In this document: positions 1-9,064 of the stretch, piece by piece
Layout: the number at the start of each line of letters is the position of its first letter
Numbering within the stretch: the stretch's first letter is position 1
DNA from: Paraburkholderia sp. UYCP14C
GTDB lineage: Bacteria; Pseudomonadota; Gammaproteobacteria; Burkholderiales; Burkholderiaceae
Length of the DNA: 64,000 bases
Reading direction: 5' to 3'
NCBI RefSeq assembly: GCF_004197395.1
Contig: NZ_SELS01000041.1
Coordinates: 1-64,000, forward strand
Translations under genes and position numbers: made by a program
Notes under the pieces: generated by a model
The model's input: only the letters and a program-made list of their open reading frames with translations
Database searches by the model: none
Told to the model about the DNA's origin: nothing

Positions 1-77
1 CCCGAACCGCCCGGTGCGGACCCGCACGCCGGGTGGTGTGGCAGGGGCACGGCCTTATGGCCGTCCCCTATGCCGAT
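1..77 (+). mobile_element. 3' end of a group II intron (domains V and VI), truncated by the window edge
   Basis: Bases 6-36 fold like intron domain V: an 8-bp lower stem (CCGCCCGG with CCGGGTGG), a two-base CG bulge on the 3' side, and a short distal stem TGCG/CGCA. A second hairpin follows, with outer stem GGCA/TGCC and inner stems GGGG/CCCC and ACGGCC/GGCCGT. Its A at 70 is bulged 7 nt before a GAT 3' end at 77, as expected of the domain VI branch point and a group II 3' splice site. The reverse transcriptase and domains I-IV would lie left of the window. The distal loop is shorter than the usual GNRA form. The identification rests on folding by eye. Confidence 0.7.
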
Positions 78-83
78 CACAAG

Positions 84-113
84 CCGGTTTGCAGTGCGCT
101 TACTGTCAACCGG
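84..113. promoter_or_regulatory. Inverted repeat upstream of the chromate transporter genes
   Basis: CCGGTT at 84-89 pairs with AACCGG at 108-113, and CAGT at 92-95 pairs with ACTG at 102-105, around a six-base centre. The repeat lies 6 bases after the intron end and 73 bases before the first chr gene. It could be an operator, or a hairpin used as the intron target. No regulator gene is in view. Confidence 0.35.
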
Positions 114-186
114 ATTGACGAACAAATCGTTGTGCACGCTTGCCGTTCGGCGCTAACCTGCTCAGCTGATACTCGAAGCTCGCGAT

Positions 187-756
187 ATGAACAACGAACT
201 CACCTCGCCCGAAGCCGCGCTCGCGCCCACGCCGACGTTGCGTGAGATCTTCGGCGGCTTTCTCGGCCTCGGCCTCATTTCATTCGGCGGCGCGTTGCCG
301 CTCGCGCGCCGCGCACTGGTCGAACAACGCCGTTGGCTGAGCAGCGACGAATTCACCGACCTGCTGGGCCTCTGTCAATTCCTGCCGGGCGGCAACGTGA
401 TCAATCTGTCGGTCGCGATCGGCATGCGCTTTCGCGGCGTGCCCGGCGCGCTGGCCGGTTTGCTCGGCTTGATCGCCGGGCCTTCGCTGGTGGTGATCGG
501 GCTCGGCGTGCTGTACGAGCACTCGCAGAACGATCCGCACGTGCGCCATCTGTTCGCGGGACTTGCGGCGGCGGCCTCGGGCCTGCTGATCTCGATGGCG
601 ATCAAAGTCGTGCTGCCATTGCGCAACAAGCCGCTCGCCGCGCTGATCGCCGCGCTCGGCTTCATCGCGATCGCGGTGCTGCGATTGCCGCTACTGCCGA
701 CGATGCTCGTGCTCACGCCGCTCAGCATCTATGTTGCTGCAAGGAGCGCGCGATGA
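187..756 (+). CDS. Chromate transporter, N-terminal-half protein
   Basis: 189-residue integral membrane protein of the CHR (chromate ion transporter) family, in the form where two half-length proteins are encoded side by side. The N-terminal region has the family's FGG motif (residues ~36-39) and an LPGGNVINL segment (~66) corresponding to the conserved Pro-Gly-rich loop. Several hydrophobic helices follow. It probably pairs with the product of the next gene, whose ATG overlaps this stop by 4 bases (ATGA), so the two are translationally coupled. Family members export chromate, but specificity cannot be read from sequence. The start was chosen as the first ATG that keeps the whole conserved region. 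Confidence 0.85.
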   Translation: MNNELTSPEAALAPTPTLREIFGGFLGLGLISFGGALPLARRALVEQRRWLSSDEFTDLLGLCQFLPGGNVINLSVAIGMRFRGVPGALAGLLGLIAGPSLVVIGLGVLYEHSQNDPHVRHLFAGLAAAASGLLISMAIKVVLPLRNKPLAALIAALGFIAIAVLRLPLLPTMLVLTPLSIYVAARSAR

Positions 757-1283
757 ACGACACGCTCGTTTCTCTCGCGGCGATTTTCAGTCAGCTGTCG
801 CTGCTCGCGTTCGGCGGCGGCAATACGATCCTTCCGGAGATGCAGCGGCAGGTGGTCGACGTGCATCACTGGATGCCGGCCAGCGAGTTCAGCGCGCTGT
901 TCGCGCTCGCCCAGGCCGCGCCCGGCCCGAACCTGATGATCGTCACGCTGATCGGCTGGCATGTGGCCGGCTGGGCCGGCATGCTCGTCACGTCGATTGC
1001 GAAGTTCGGGCCGTCGTCGCTCGTGACGATCCTCGCGCTGCATGCGTGGGACCGCTTCAAGGACCGCCCGTGGCGCCGCTATGCGCAGCTCGGACTCGTG
1101 CCGGTGACGGCCGGCCTCGTCGCGGCGAGCGCGGCGCTGATCGCGCGCGCGTCGAACCCGACCGCGATAGCGTGGGCGATTACCGCGTTCACGGCCGTGA
1201 TCGCGACGAAGACGCGGATTCATCCGCTGTGGCTGCTGGCCGCGGGCAGCCTGATCGGGTTGACCGGGTTCGGGCAGGGTTGA
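753..1283 (+). CDS. Chromate transporter, C-terminal-half protein
   Basis: 176-residue partner of the preceding CHR protein. It repeats the family motifs (FGGGNTILPEMQ near residue 20, then AQAAPGPNLM near 50), which shows it is the second homologous half rather than a fragment. The start ATG at 753 overlaps the upstream stop (ATGA), and an AAGGAG at 741-746 supports it. Hydrophobic helices fill the rest. The two products probably assemble as a heterodimer in the inner membrane. Confidence 0.85.
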   Translation: MNDTLVSLAAIFSQLSLLAFGGGNTILPEMQRQVVDVHHWMPASEFSALFALAQAAPGPNLMIVTLIGWHVAGWAGMLVTSIAKFGPSSLVTILALHAWDRFKDRPWRRYAQLGLVPVTAGLVAASAALIARASNPTAIAWAITAFTAVIATKTRIHPLWLLAAGSLIGLTGFGQG

Positions 1284-1339
1284 ACCGGCACGCGTCGCCT
1301 CGACGGATTTTCGCGCTCGCGCTCGCGAGCCATCCGTAA

Positions 1340-1368
1340 AGCGGCCCATCCGGCGTCGGTGGGCCGCT
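1340..1368. terminator. Hairpin between convergent chr and amn genes, probable bidirectional terminator
   Basis: AGCGGCCCA (1340-1348) pairs perfectly with TGGGCCGCT (1360-1368), and an inner CCG/CGG extends the stem. On the minus strand the stem is followed by a short T-rich run (CTTTA). It lies between two converging genes. Confidence 0.5.
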
Positions 1369-1388
1369 GATCAGTACGTCGGCCTGAG

Positions 1389-2918
1389 TTACTGAAACGC
1401 GACTTCCGCGAAACTCCGCAGCTTGCGGCTATGCAAGCGATGCAGCCCATTCATCCTCAGCAGTTCCATCGCCTTCACACCGATCTGCAGATGCTGATCG
1501 ACCTGCGCGCGGTAGAACTGGTCGGCCATGCCCGGCAGCTTCAGCTCGCCGTGCAGCGGCTTGTCCGACACGCACAGCAGCGTGCCGTAAGGTACACGGA
1601 AGCGGAAGCCGTTCGCGGCGATCGTCGCGCTTTCCATATCGAGCGCGATCGCGCGGCTCTGCGACAGCCGCTGCACCGGCTCGCGATGATCGCGCAGCTC
1701 CCAGTTACGATTGTCGACGCTCGCCACGGTGCCTGTGCGCATCACGCGCTTGAGCTCGGCGCCATCGAGCTGCGTGACCTGCGCGACCGCGCGTTCCAGC
1801 GCGACCTGCACTTCCGCGAGCGCCGGAATCGGCACCCACAGCGGCAGATCGGCATCGAGCACATGGTCTTCGCGCACATAGCCGTGCGCGAGCACGTAGT
1901 CGCCGAGACGCTGCGTGTTGCGCAGCCCCGCGCAGTGGCCGAGCATGATCCACGCATGCGGACGCAGCACCGCGATGTGATCGGTGATGGTCTTCGCATT
2001 CGACGGCCCGACGCCGATGTTGACCATCGTGATGCCGCTGCCGTCCGCGCGTTTCAGGTGATACGCGGGCATCTGCGGCAGACGCGGCGGCGGCGTGCCC
2101 TCCTGCGCCTGCTCGCCGAGATTCTCGTTGTAGGTGACGACGTCGCCGGGCTCGACGAACGACGTGTATTCGCAGCGATAGGCGCGCAACTCCGCGTCGT
2201 CGGTATGGGCCATCATGCCGCGGCCGAGCTTCACGAATTCGTCGATATAGAACTGGTAGTTCGTGTACAGCACGTAGTTCTGCACATGCGTCGGCGACGT
2301 CGCCGTGTAGTGCTTCAGCCGATGCAGCGAAAAATCGACGCGCGCCGCCGTGAACAATGCGAGCGGATGCGGCTCGCCCGGCAGCGGCTCGTACGTGCCG
2401 TTGACGATGCGGTCGTCGAGCAGCGCGAGGTCCGGCGTATCGAAGATGTCGCGCATCAGGAACAGGCGCTCGCGATCCAGATCGCCTTCGAGGTGGATGC
2501 CCTCGGCGAACGCGAAATGAATCGGAATCGGCTGGTCCGACACGCCGACCTCGATCTGCACGTGATGATTCTTCGCCAGCAGCCGTAACTGCTCGCGATA
2601 GTAGTTGCCGAACAGGTCGGGCCGCGTGACGGTCGTCTCGAACACGCCGGGCCCCGCGACGAACCCGTACGAGCGGCGCGAATCGATGTGCGTGTTGACC
2701 TCGGTGCGCACGCGCACGAACGGATAGCAGGCACGCACGCGATGGTCGAACTGCTCGTTGCGGCGATAGCGCGCGAACGCATCGCGCAGGAACGACGTGT
2801 TCGCCTCGTAGATCGCGGCGAGGCGGGTGACGGCCTCGGCCGCGTCGTCGAAGCCTTCGGTCGGGAAGCTGTTGGCGGGAGTCTGCACCGTGCGCTGATT
2901 GATATCGTTGTTCATCAT
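1389..2918 (-). CDS. amn: AMP nucleosidase
   Basis: 509 residues, the usual length for this enzyme, which hydrolyses AMP to adenine and ribose 5-phosphate in the cytoplasm. The N-terminal half is the AMP-nucleosidase-specific domain. The C-terminal half is a nucleoside-phosphorylase fold with a glycine-rich NIGVGPSNAKT segment (~295), GHCAGLR (~325), and the DMESATIA motif (~430) whose Glu contacts the ribose. An AAGGGTG precedes two consecutive ATG codons, so the start could be 2918 or 2915. It is transcribed away from the DUF2782-like gene at 3104 and stands alone. Confidence 0.92.
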   Translation of the reverse strand: MMNNDINQRTVQTPANSFPTEGFDDAAEAVTRLAAIYEANTSFLRDAFARYRRNEQFDHRVRACYPFVRVRTEVNTHIDSRRSYGFVAGPGVFETTVTRPDLFGNYYREQLRLLAKNHHVQIEVGVSDQPIPIHFAFAEGIHLEGDLDRERLFLMRDIFDTPDLALLDDRIVNGTYEPLPGEPHPLALFTAARVDFSLHRLKHYTATSPTHVQNYVLYTNYQFYIDEFVKLGRGMMAHTDDAELRAYRCEYTSFVEPGDVVTYNENLGEQAQEGTPPPRLPQMPAYHLKRADGSGITMVNIGVGPSNAKTITDHIAVLRPHAWIMLGHCAGLRNTQRLGDYVLAHGYVREDHVLDADLPLWVPIPALAEVQVALERAVAQVTQLDGAELKRVMRTGTVASVDNRNWELRDHREPVQRLSQSRAIALDMESATIAANGFRFRVPYGTLLCVSDKPLHGELKLPGMADQFYRAQVDQHLQIGVKAMELLRMNGLHRLHSRKLRSFAEVAFQ

Positions 2919-3103
2919 CGTTCACCCTTTTTGATGAGACGACATTACCACGGAACCCGATGTTGCCAAATGTCGGCGGCGACGCTTGCAACAGCGCTCG
3001 CGAGAACCCACGCATGTTGCGCGAAAGCGGCGCAAAATAAGGCTTCGCGCCCGTACGTCAGGCCGGATTTGCTAGAATCTGGGCACCCAATCGGAGAATC
3101 ACC

Positions 3104-3499
3104 ATGAAGCCGCTCCTTCCCATCGCTGTTGCGCTGGCTCTCGCCTTCGGCAACGCCGCGATGGCTGCCCAGCCCGTCGACGAACCGCCGCCTGCCGGCG
3201 TGCCCCAGTCCGCCAATGAACGGGCCGGTCTGCCGGACCTGGACAAGATCAATCGTCCGGGCGCAGAGATCAGCTCGAAGGTCGACATCAACGTGCCGCG
3301 CACCCCGAGCTTTCATGAAGTGGCCCCGAACGGCACCGAAATCACGGAATTCCGCGACAAGGGCAAGCCGGTCGAAATCGACGTGCGATCGAATTTCGGC
3401 ACCCGCTATCAAATGAGCGCATCGCCCGATACGTCGCCCACCGTGCACGACAGCGGCAAGCCCAGTACGCGCTTGCCGTCGGTGAATCTCCACTATTGA
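3104..3499 (+). CDS. Exported DUF2782-like protein
   Basis: 131 residues starting with a clear signal peptide (KP, a hydrophobic stretch, AMA cleavage near residue 21). The mature part is short and polar (PPPAGVPQSANERAGLPDL onward) with an ITEFRDKGKPVEIDV segment that resembles the DUF2782 family. A GGAGAA lies 6 bases before the ATG. In related genomes proteins of this kind sit near polA and thrB, and thrB follows here. Function is unknown. The family assignment is from memory of its pattern. Confidence 0.7.
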   Translation: MKPLLPIAVALALAFGNAAMAAQPVDEPPPAGVPQSANERAGLPDLDKINRPGAEISSKVDINVPRTPSFHEVAPNGTEITEFRDKGKPVEIDVRSNFGTRYQMSASPDTSPTVHDSGKPSTRLPSVNLHY

Positions 3500-3712
3500 T
3501 CGTTACGAAAGCGGCACGCCGGCAACGGCGGCCGCGGCGCGGCCGCGCTCCGCTTGACCCGATCGCAGCCGCCGCGCGATGAACCTGCGCTGAATGCAGC
3601 GACGCTTACAACCTCGCCGTTCCGCACTCGCCGTCCGCTCGCCACACTCATTTGTCTCACCTCGCACTGGCCGCACCGCGCCAGCCCGAACAACCTGATC
3701 CGACGTTTCCGC

Positions 3713-4708
3713 ATGGCCGTCTTCACCGCTGTCAACGAATCCCAACTCGCAGAATGGATGAGTCACTACGATCTCGGCGATGTCGTCGAGTTTCGCGGCA
3801 TTTCGTCCGGCATTGAAAACAGCAACTTCTTTCTGACGACGACGCGCGGCGAATACGTGCTGACGATTTTCGAAAAGCTGACAGCTGAACAACTGCCGTT
3901 CTATCTGGACCTGATGAGGCATCTTGCCGCTCATCGCGTGCCGGTGCCGGATCCGATGCCGCGCCTCGACGGCGCGCTGTTCGGCATGCTGCTCGGCAAG
4001 CCCGCGACCATCGTGACGAAGCTCGAAGGCGCGCCCGAGCTCGCGCCGGGCGTCGAGCACTGCGCCGAAGTCGGCCACATGCTCGCGCGCATGCACCTCG
4101 CGGGCCGCGACTATCCGCGCTATCAGCCGAATCTGCGCAGCCTGCCGTGGTGGCGCGAAACCGTGCCGACCATCCTGCCGTATCTGGAAGGCGAGCAGCG
4201 CGATCTGCTGGCCTCCGAGCTGGCGCATCAGGAAGCGTTCTTCGCCTCCGCCGAGTACGCGGCAATGCCCGCGGGCCCGTGCCACGCCGACCTGTTCCGC
4301 GACAACGCGATGTTCGCGCACGCGGCGCCCGAGACCGGCCACGAAGTGCGGCTCGGCGGTTTCTTCGATTTCTATTTCGCCGGCTGCGACAAGTGGCTAT
4401 TCGACGTCGCGGTGACGGTCAACGACTGGTGCGTCGATCTCGCGACTGGCCAGCTCGACAACGAACGCACCGAGGCGCTGTTGCGCGCGTATCAGACGGT
4501 GCGGCCGTTCACGGTCGCGGAAAACCATCACTGGGGCGACATGCTGCGTGCGGGCGCGTACCGCTTCTGGGTCTCGCGCCTGTATGATTTTCATCTGCCC
4601 CGCGCGGCCGAACTGCTGAAGCCGCACGACCCCGGCCATTTCGAACGCATTCTGCGCGAGCGCCTGCAGGGCGTCGCCAATCCTGGCATCCATACCTCAT
4701 GCAACTGA
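3713..4708 (+). CDS. thrB: Homoserine kinase, APH-fold type
   Basis: 331 residues. It phosphorylates L-homoserine to O-phosphohomoserine on the threonine pathway. This is the kinase type with an aminoglycoside-phosphotransferase fold, not the GHMP type. Near residue 190 is the catalytic loop CHADLFRDN, followed by a metal-binding [15 protein letters not shown] segment. The N-terminus [16 protein letters not shown] is typical of the family. An in-frame ATG at 3554 would add 53 residues of arginine-rich non-homologous sequence, so 3713 was preferred. The stop overlaps the next gene by 10 bases. Confidence 0.93.
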   Translation: MAVFTAVNESQLAEWMSHYDLGDVVEFRGISSGIENSNFFLTTTRGEYVLTIFEKLTAEQLPFYLDLMRHLAAHRVPVPDPMPRLDGALFGMLLGKPATIVTKLEGAPELAPGVEHCAEVGHMLARMHLAGRDYPRYQPNLRSLPWWRETVPTILPYLEGEQRDLLASELAHQEAFFASAEYAAMPAGPCHADLFRDNAMFAHAAPETGHEVRLGGFFDFYFAGCDKWLFDVAVTVNDWCVDLATGQLDNERTEALLRAYQTVRPFTVAENHHWGDMLRAGAYRFWVSRLYDFHLPRAAELLKPHDPGHFERILRERLQGVANPGIHTSCN

Positions 4709-5505
4709 TCGAAGTCCCCGCGAAAACCGGCTACGTGTGGTTCCGCCAGGGCATCTGGCTGTTCCGCAAGAATCCGCTCGCCTTCCTGACGCTGTTCTTC
4801 ACCTATTTGCTGGTGATGACGCTCGTGTCGCAGATTCCGGTGGTCGGCGGCGTGTTGCCGCTGTTGTTCATTCCGGGTGTCGCGGTCGGTTTCATGGCCG
4901 CGTGCCGCAACACGATCGCGGGCAAACCGGTGTTTCCGACCATCCTCGTCGACGGCTTTCATTCGTATGGCCCGCTGGTCGCGCGGCGGCTGCTCGTGCT
5001 CGGCGTGCTGTATGTGATCGCGATGGCGCTCGTGCTGGCCGGCTCGGCGCTCGCCGACGGCGGCATGCTGCTGAAGGTGATGCTCGGCAGCGCGGCGATG
5101 GATGAGAACACGATCGCCAACAGCAACATCCCGCTCGCGGTGATCACCGCGCTCGCGTTCTATGTGCCGGTCGCGATGCTGTTCTGGTTTTCGCCGATCC
5201 TCGCCGCCTGGCACGACGTGCCGCCCGTCAAGGCGATGTTCTTCAGCGTCGTCAGTTGCTGGCGCAATCGCGGCGCTTTCATCGTGTTCGCGGCGCTGTG
5301 GTTCGCGGTCGCGACGGTCGTGTCGCTCGGGCTGTCCACGCTGATGCAGGCGCTCGGCGCGGCCGACTTCGCGTTCGCGATCCTGATGCCCGCGACGATG
5401 ATCGTCACGACCATGCTGTACTGCTCGTTCTACGCGACCTATCGCGGCTGCTTCGGCGTGCAAACGCCGCAAACGCCGGATCTGCCGACCACGCCGGCGG
5501 CCTGA
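4699..5505 (+). CDS. BPSS1780-family inner membrane protein
   Basis: 268 residues with about six hydrophobic helices. It begins [18 protein letters not shown], the start seen in the Burkholderia BPSS1780-type membrane proteins. It overlaps thrB by 10 bases and is probably co-transcribed with it. No catalytic motif is visible and its function is unknown. The repeated pattern of long helices around Gly/Pro-rich loops (for example [14 protein letters not shown]) suggests a channel-like or scaffold protein, but that is a guess. Confidence 0.75.
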   Translation: MQLIEVPAKTGYVWFRQGIWLFRKNPLAFLTLFFTYLLVMTLVSQIPVVGGVLPLLFIPGVAVGFMAACRNTIAGKPVFPTILVDGFHSYGPLVARRLLVLGVLYVIAMALVLAGSALADGGMLLKVMLGSAAMDENTIANSNIPLAVITALAFYVPVAMLFWFSPILAAWHDVPPVKAMFFSVVSCWRNRGAFIVFAALWFAVATVVSLGLSTLMQALGAADFAFAILMPATMIVTTMLYCSFYATYRGCFGVQTPQTPDLPTTPAA

Positions 5506-5639
5506 TCCGTCGTTCCCGCGCGGGAGCCGTTCTGGCGCCCGCGCGCCGCGTGTTCCGCGCGAATCGCCTCGGCATCTCCGTCGAAACACCTGGTCCCGAC
5601 GCTCCGCATCCTGAATCGATTTGCGGCACAATGATTTGT

Positions 5640-5656
5640 GTGCAATCCATTTGCAC
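5640..5656. promoter_or_regulatory. Putative OhrR operator upstream of ohrR
   Basis: GTGCAA (5640-5645) and TTGCAC (5651-5656) form an inverted repeat. The AATGATTTGTGTGC just to its left resembles AATGATTTGTACGC found before ohr at 6188-6200. Its place directly before ohrR suggests autoregulation. Confidence 0.5.
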
Positions 5657-5678
5657 GCTCTTTTAGCCGAGATGGATC

Positions 5679-6131
5679 ATGACCCAGCGCCTCGCTCTCC
5701 CCTTCACGCTCGACGAGCAACTCTGCTTCGCGCTCTACTCGACCTCGCTCGCGATGACGAAAGCGTACAAGCCGCTGCTCGAAAACCTCGGGCTCACGTA
5801 TCCGCAGTATCTGGCGATGCTCGTGCTGTGGGAAACCGACGACGTCGCCGTCAAGGACATGGCCGCGCGCCTGAATCTCGATCCGGCGACGGTCACGCCG
5901 CTGCTCAAGCGTCTCGAAGCACAGGGCCTCGTCGAGCGCGTGCGCGGCACCGACGATGAGCGCCTCGTCTACATTCGTCTCACGGGCGCGGGCAAGGCGC
6001 TCAAGCGTCAGGCGCGCGACGTGCCCGGCGACATCCTCTGCGCGACGCAGCAGTCGCCGGACTTCCTGCTGCGGCTGCGCGACGACCTCACGCGCCTGCG
6101 CACGACGCTCAACGATTTCATGGACCAGTAG
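5679..6131 (+). CDS. ohrR: Organic-peroxide-sensing MarR-family repressor OhrR
   Basis: 150 residues, a winged-helix MarR protein. Cys16 in the N-terminal motif EQLCFALYS is the reactive cysteine of OhrR regulators, whose oxidation by organic hydroperoxides releases DNA. The helix-turn-helix covers about residues 60-85 ([20 protein letters not shown]) and the wing includes the conserved [13 protein letters not shown]. It lies 171 bases before ohr on the same strand, the usual repressor-target arrangement. Confidence 0.92.
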   Translation: MTQRLALPFTLDEQLCFALYSTSLAMTKAYKPLLENLGLTYPQYLAMLVLWETDDVAVKDMAARLNLDPATVTPLLKRLEAQGLVERVRGTDDERLVYIRLTGAGKALKRQARDVPGDILCATQQSPDFLLRLRDDLTRLRTTLNDFMDQ

Positions 6132-6174
6132 CGCGGAAACTGAAAAAGACTAGTTCAGGTTTCACCGCAAAATT

Positions 6175-6190
6175 CATTTGTACACAAATG
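6175..6190. promoter_or_regulatory. Putative OhrR operator upstream of ohr
   Basis: CATTTGTACACAAATG is a perfect 7-bp inverted repeat with a two-base centre, followed directly by ATTTGTACGC, a second half-site. It shares the AATGATTTGT core with the site before ohrR. The spacing of about 110 bases to the ohr start fits a promoter-overlapping operator. Confidence 0.6.
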
Positions 6191-6302
6191 ATTTGTACGC
6201 TATCTTACTCACATGCCGCTTCGCTAGCGGTTCGCCAAACCGGCGGACCGGCAGCCAGCGGCAAATATGCCAACCCTGATACCCCAGACTAGGAGCTGCA
6301 CG

Positions 6303-6722
6303 ATGAACATCCTCTACAAGGCAAGCGCAACGAGCACCGGCGGCCGCGACGGCCGTGCCGTATCGTCGGACAATGCACTGGACGTGAAGCTGGCCGCGCC
6401 GCGTGAACTCGGTGGTACCGGTGCAGCGGGCACAAATCCCGAACAACTGTTTGCGGCCGGCTACTCGGCCTGTTTCCTGAGCGCCATGAAGTTCGTCGCC
6501 GGGCAGCGCAAGCAGGCACTGCCGGCCGACACGCAGGTTTCCGCCGAGGTCGGCATCGGCCCGAACGACAAGGGTGGCTTCGCGCTCGACATCGATCTGC
6601 GCATCACGCTGCCGGGTCTCGCTGCGGACGCAGCGAAGGAACTGGTCGACGCGGCGCATCAGGTCTGCCCGTACTCGAACGCCACGCGTGACAACGTCGC
6701 GGTTCGTCTGCACGTCGCTTAA
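6303..6722 (+). CDS. ohr: Organic hydroperoxide reductase Ohr
   Basis: 139 residues of the Ohr/OsmC family, a thiol peroxidase that reduces organic and lipid hydroperoxides. Both redox cysteines are present: Cys57 in AGYSACFLSAM and Cys122 in HQVCPYSNATR. Arg15 (TGGRDGRA) is the conserved active-site arginine. The start at 6303 is preceded by AGGAG seven bases upstream. It is controlled by ohrR just upstream, as judged from the shared operator-like repeats. Confidence 0.95.
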   Translation: MNILYKASATSTGGRDGRAVSSDNALDVKLAAPRELGGTGAAGTNPEQLFAAGYSACFLSAMKFVAGQRKQALPADTQVSAEVGIGPNDKGGFALDIDLRITLPGLAADAAKELVDAAHQVCPYSNATRDNVAVRLHVA

Positions 6723-6903
6723 GTTCAGGTCGGTCGCCGCGCCGATCAACATGCCCGAAGAACCGCGCACGGCGCACCATCCGGCGCCGTCGCGACCAGC
6801 GCCCGTACCCTGCACAATAGGGCCGGGCGCTGCCCGTTTTGGCGCGCGGCACGCAACCTGCGACGCCGGTGCTCAACCTCCTTCATCCCGACTGCCCCTC
6901 CCG

Positions 6904-8403
6904 ATGACACGCGCCCGCCGCCTGCACGATACCTTCGACTCCGGCCTCGTCTGGTTCCGCCGCGATCTGCGCAGCACGGATCATGCCGCGCTGTACTACG
7001 CGCTCAAGCATTGCGAGCGAGTCTGGTGCGTGTTCGTGTTCGACACGACGATCCTGCAGCCGATCGTCGATACCTGGCAGACGCGCCACCCCGGCGAGCC
7101 GGTGCAGGATCGCCGCGTCGACTTCATTCTGGCTTCGCTGGCCGAACTCGACGACGCATTGCGTGCGAACGGCGGCGGCCTCGTCGTGCTATACGGTGAT
7201 CCGGCTGAACTGGTGCCCAAGCTCGCGGCGGAGCTGCGCGTCGATGCGGTGTTCGCGAATCACGACTACGAGCCGGTCGCGATCGTGCGCGACGCCACCG
7301 TCGGCGAGCGTCTCGAGGAAGCGGGCCGCCAGTGGCTAACCTTCAAGGACCAGACGATTTTCGAACGCGACGAGTTGCTGAACGGGCAGGGCAAGCCGTT
7401 CGCGGTCTTCACGCCGTACAAGAACGCGTGGCTCAAGCAACTGGGCGCGTTCGACCTGAAGCCCTACCCGGTAGAGACCTACACGAAGCATCTGGCGCCG
7501 CCGCCGCGCAAGCTCGATCGCCAGTTGCCCACGCTCGATCAACTCGGCTTCGCGCCGAGCAACCTGACGGACTTGCAACTGCCCACCGGCATGAGCGGCG
7601 CCCGGCAGCTGCGCGACGACTTTCTGACGCGCATCGATAGCTACGCGGATCGGCGCGATTTTCCCGCCGTGAAGGGGCCGAGCTATCTGTCGGTGCATCT
7701 GCGTTTCGGCACGGTGTCGATCCGGACACTGGCGCGGCTCGCGTACGAAATGTCGCTGCAACCCGACGGCAAAGGCGCGGCGACCTGGTTGTCGGAACTG
7801 ATCTGGCGGGATTTCTACTTCATGGTCCTGGCGCACCACCCGCACATCGCGAAGGGCGCATCGTTCAAGCCGGAATACGAGCATTTGCGCTGGGAAACAG
7901 GCCGCTCGGCCGACGCAGCGTTCGCCGCGTGGTGCGATGGCCGAACCGGCTATCCGCTCGTTGATGCCGCGATGCTGCAGTTGAACCAGACCGGCTATAT
8001 GCACAACCGCCTGCGTATGGTCACGGCGAGCTTCCTCGCGAAAGATCTCGGCATCGACTGGCGGCTCGGCGAGCGCTATTTCGCCGATCTGCTGAACGAC
8101 TTCGATTTCTCGGCGAACAACGGCGGCTGGCAGTGGGCCGCTTCGACCGGCTGCGACGCGCAGCCTTACTTCCGCATTTTTAATCCGGTGACCCAATCCG
8201 AAAAATTCGACCCCGACGGACGCTTTATCAAACGATATCTGCCCCAACTCGCGAAGTTGCCGGCAAAATGGATTCACGCGCCATGGCTGGCGGGCGCGGA
8301 GCGGCTCGCGGAGTTCGGCGTGGTGCTGGGCGGAAATTATCCCGAACCGATCGTCGATCACGCACAGGCCCGCGTGCGCACACTGGCCCGATACGGCAAG
8401 TGA
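6904..8403 (+). CDS. phrB: Deoxyribodipyrimidine photolyase
   Basis: 499 residues. It repairs cyclobutane pyrimidine dimers with light, using FAD and an antenna cofactor. The N-terminal alpha/beta domain opens with LVWFRRDLRSTDHAAL. The C-terminal FAD domain has the WRDFYFM motif (~residue 303), RTGYPLVDAAM, YMHNRLRM and NNGGWQWAASTG, matching class I CPD photolyases. The reading frame is open further upstream, but that part is arginine/serine-rich and unlike the family, so the ATG at 6904 was chosen. 6751 is an alternative. Confidence 0.95.
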   Translation: MTRARRLHDTFDSGLVWFRRDLRSTDHAALYYALKHCERVWCVFVFDTTILQPIVDTWQTRHPGEPVQDRRVDFILASLAELDDALRANGGGLVVLYGDPAELVPKLAAELRVDAVFANHDYEPVAIVRDATVGERLEEAGRQWLTFKDQTIFERDELLNGQGKPFAVFTPYKNAWLKQLGAFDLKPYPVETYTKHLAPPPRKLDRQLPTLDQLGFAPSNLTDLQLPTGMSGARQLRDDFLTRIDSYADRRDFPAVKGPSYLSVHLRFGTVSIRTLARLAYEMSLQPDGKGAATWLSELIWRDFYFMVLAHHPHIAKGASFKPEYEHLRWETGRSADAAFAAWCDGRTGYPLVDAAMLQLNQTGYMHNRLRMVTASFLAKDLGIDWRLGERYFADLLNDFDFSANNGGWQWAASTGCDAQPYFRIFNPVTQSEKFDPDGRFIKRYLPQLAKLPAKWIHAPWLAGAERLAEFGVVLGGNYPEPIVDHAQARVRTLARYGK

Positions 8404-8448
8404 GTGCCCGCTCACATCATTGAATAAGAACGTCTGAAGGGGGTGAAG

Positions 8449-8907
8449 ATGCGCCGTCTGCCGTCGCTGCTCGTGTTCCTGATCCTGACGCTGGCGGCCG
8501 GCTGGGCCGCGAGTCTGTCGCTGCCGGACGCGTGGTACACGGGTCTGCAAAAACCCGTATTCAATCCACCGAACTGGGTTTTCCCGCCGGTCTGGACCGT
8601 GCTTTACGTGTTGATGGCGTTTTCCGCGTGGCGCGTGTGGAAGCGCGACGGTTTGACCGCGGCGATCGTACTGTGGGTCGTGCAGCTGCTGTTCAATGCT
8701 GCGTGGATGTGGCTATTTTTCGGCCTGCATCGGCCGGAGGCGGGGCTGGTCGACATCCTGATCCTGCTGGTGCTGATCGTGATGCTGACTTATGTGTTCT
8801 GGCGACGCGATCGCCTCGCGGGCGTTCTGCTCGTGCCGTACGTCATTTGGGTCACGTACGCGGCGCTCTTGAACTACGCGTTGTGGCAGCTGAATCCGAC
8901 TGCTTGA
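8449..8907 (+). CDS. TspO/MBR-family membrane protein
   Basis: 152 residues with five hydrophobic helices. It shows the family signature PVFNPPNWVFPPVWTVLY (~35-52) and the alternating Trp/Asn pattern of tryptophan-rich sensory proteins (FNAAWMWLFF, LNYALWQLN). Members bind tetrapyrroles and are tied to light and oxidative-stress responses, which fits the photolyase gene 45 bases upstream. AAGGGGG ends five bases before the ATG at 8449. A GTG at 8443 would add two residues. Confidence 0.9.
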   Translation: MRRLPSLLVFLILTLAAGWAASLSLPDAWYTGLQKPVFNPPNWVFPPVWTVLYVLMAFSAWRVWKRDGLTAAIVLWVVQLLFNAAWMWLFFGLHRPEAGLVDILILLVLIVMLTYVFWRRDRLAGVLLVPYVIWVTYAALLNYALWQLNPTA

Positions 8908-9064
8908 GCGGAGCCTGCCGAGCGGGCGCGAAGGCCGCGCGATGAGCGAAGGGGACTGCGCGATATAGGGCGATAGCCTTGCTGGCCAACCCCAAACACC
9001 GGCGCCTCACCACGCGCCGATGTTCCGATTGCTGCCGGCCTGATGCCGGTTTCATGCAGTCGGC

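Noticed and set aside
33..245. 70-residue open frame over the intron end and chr promoter
   Set aside because: It runs through structured intron sequence, has no ribosome-binding site and its composition does not resemble a protein.
187..1283. Chromate transporter as a frameshifted single gene
   Set aside because: Each half carries its own complete motif set, the second has its own ribosome-binding site, and the ATGA overlap is the normal layout of paired short-chain CHR proteins.
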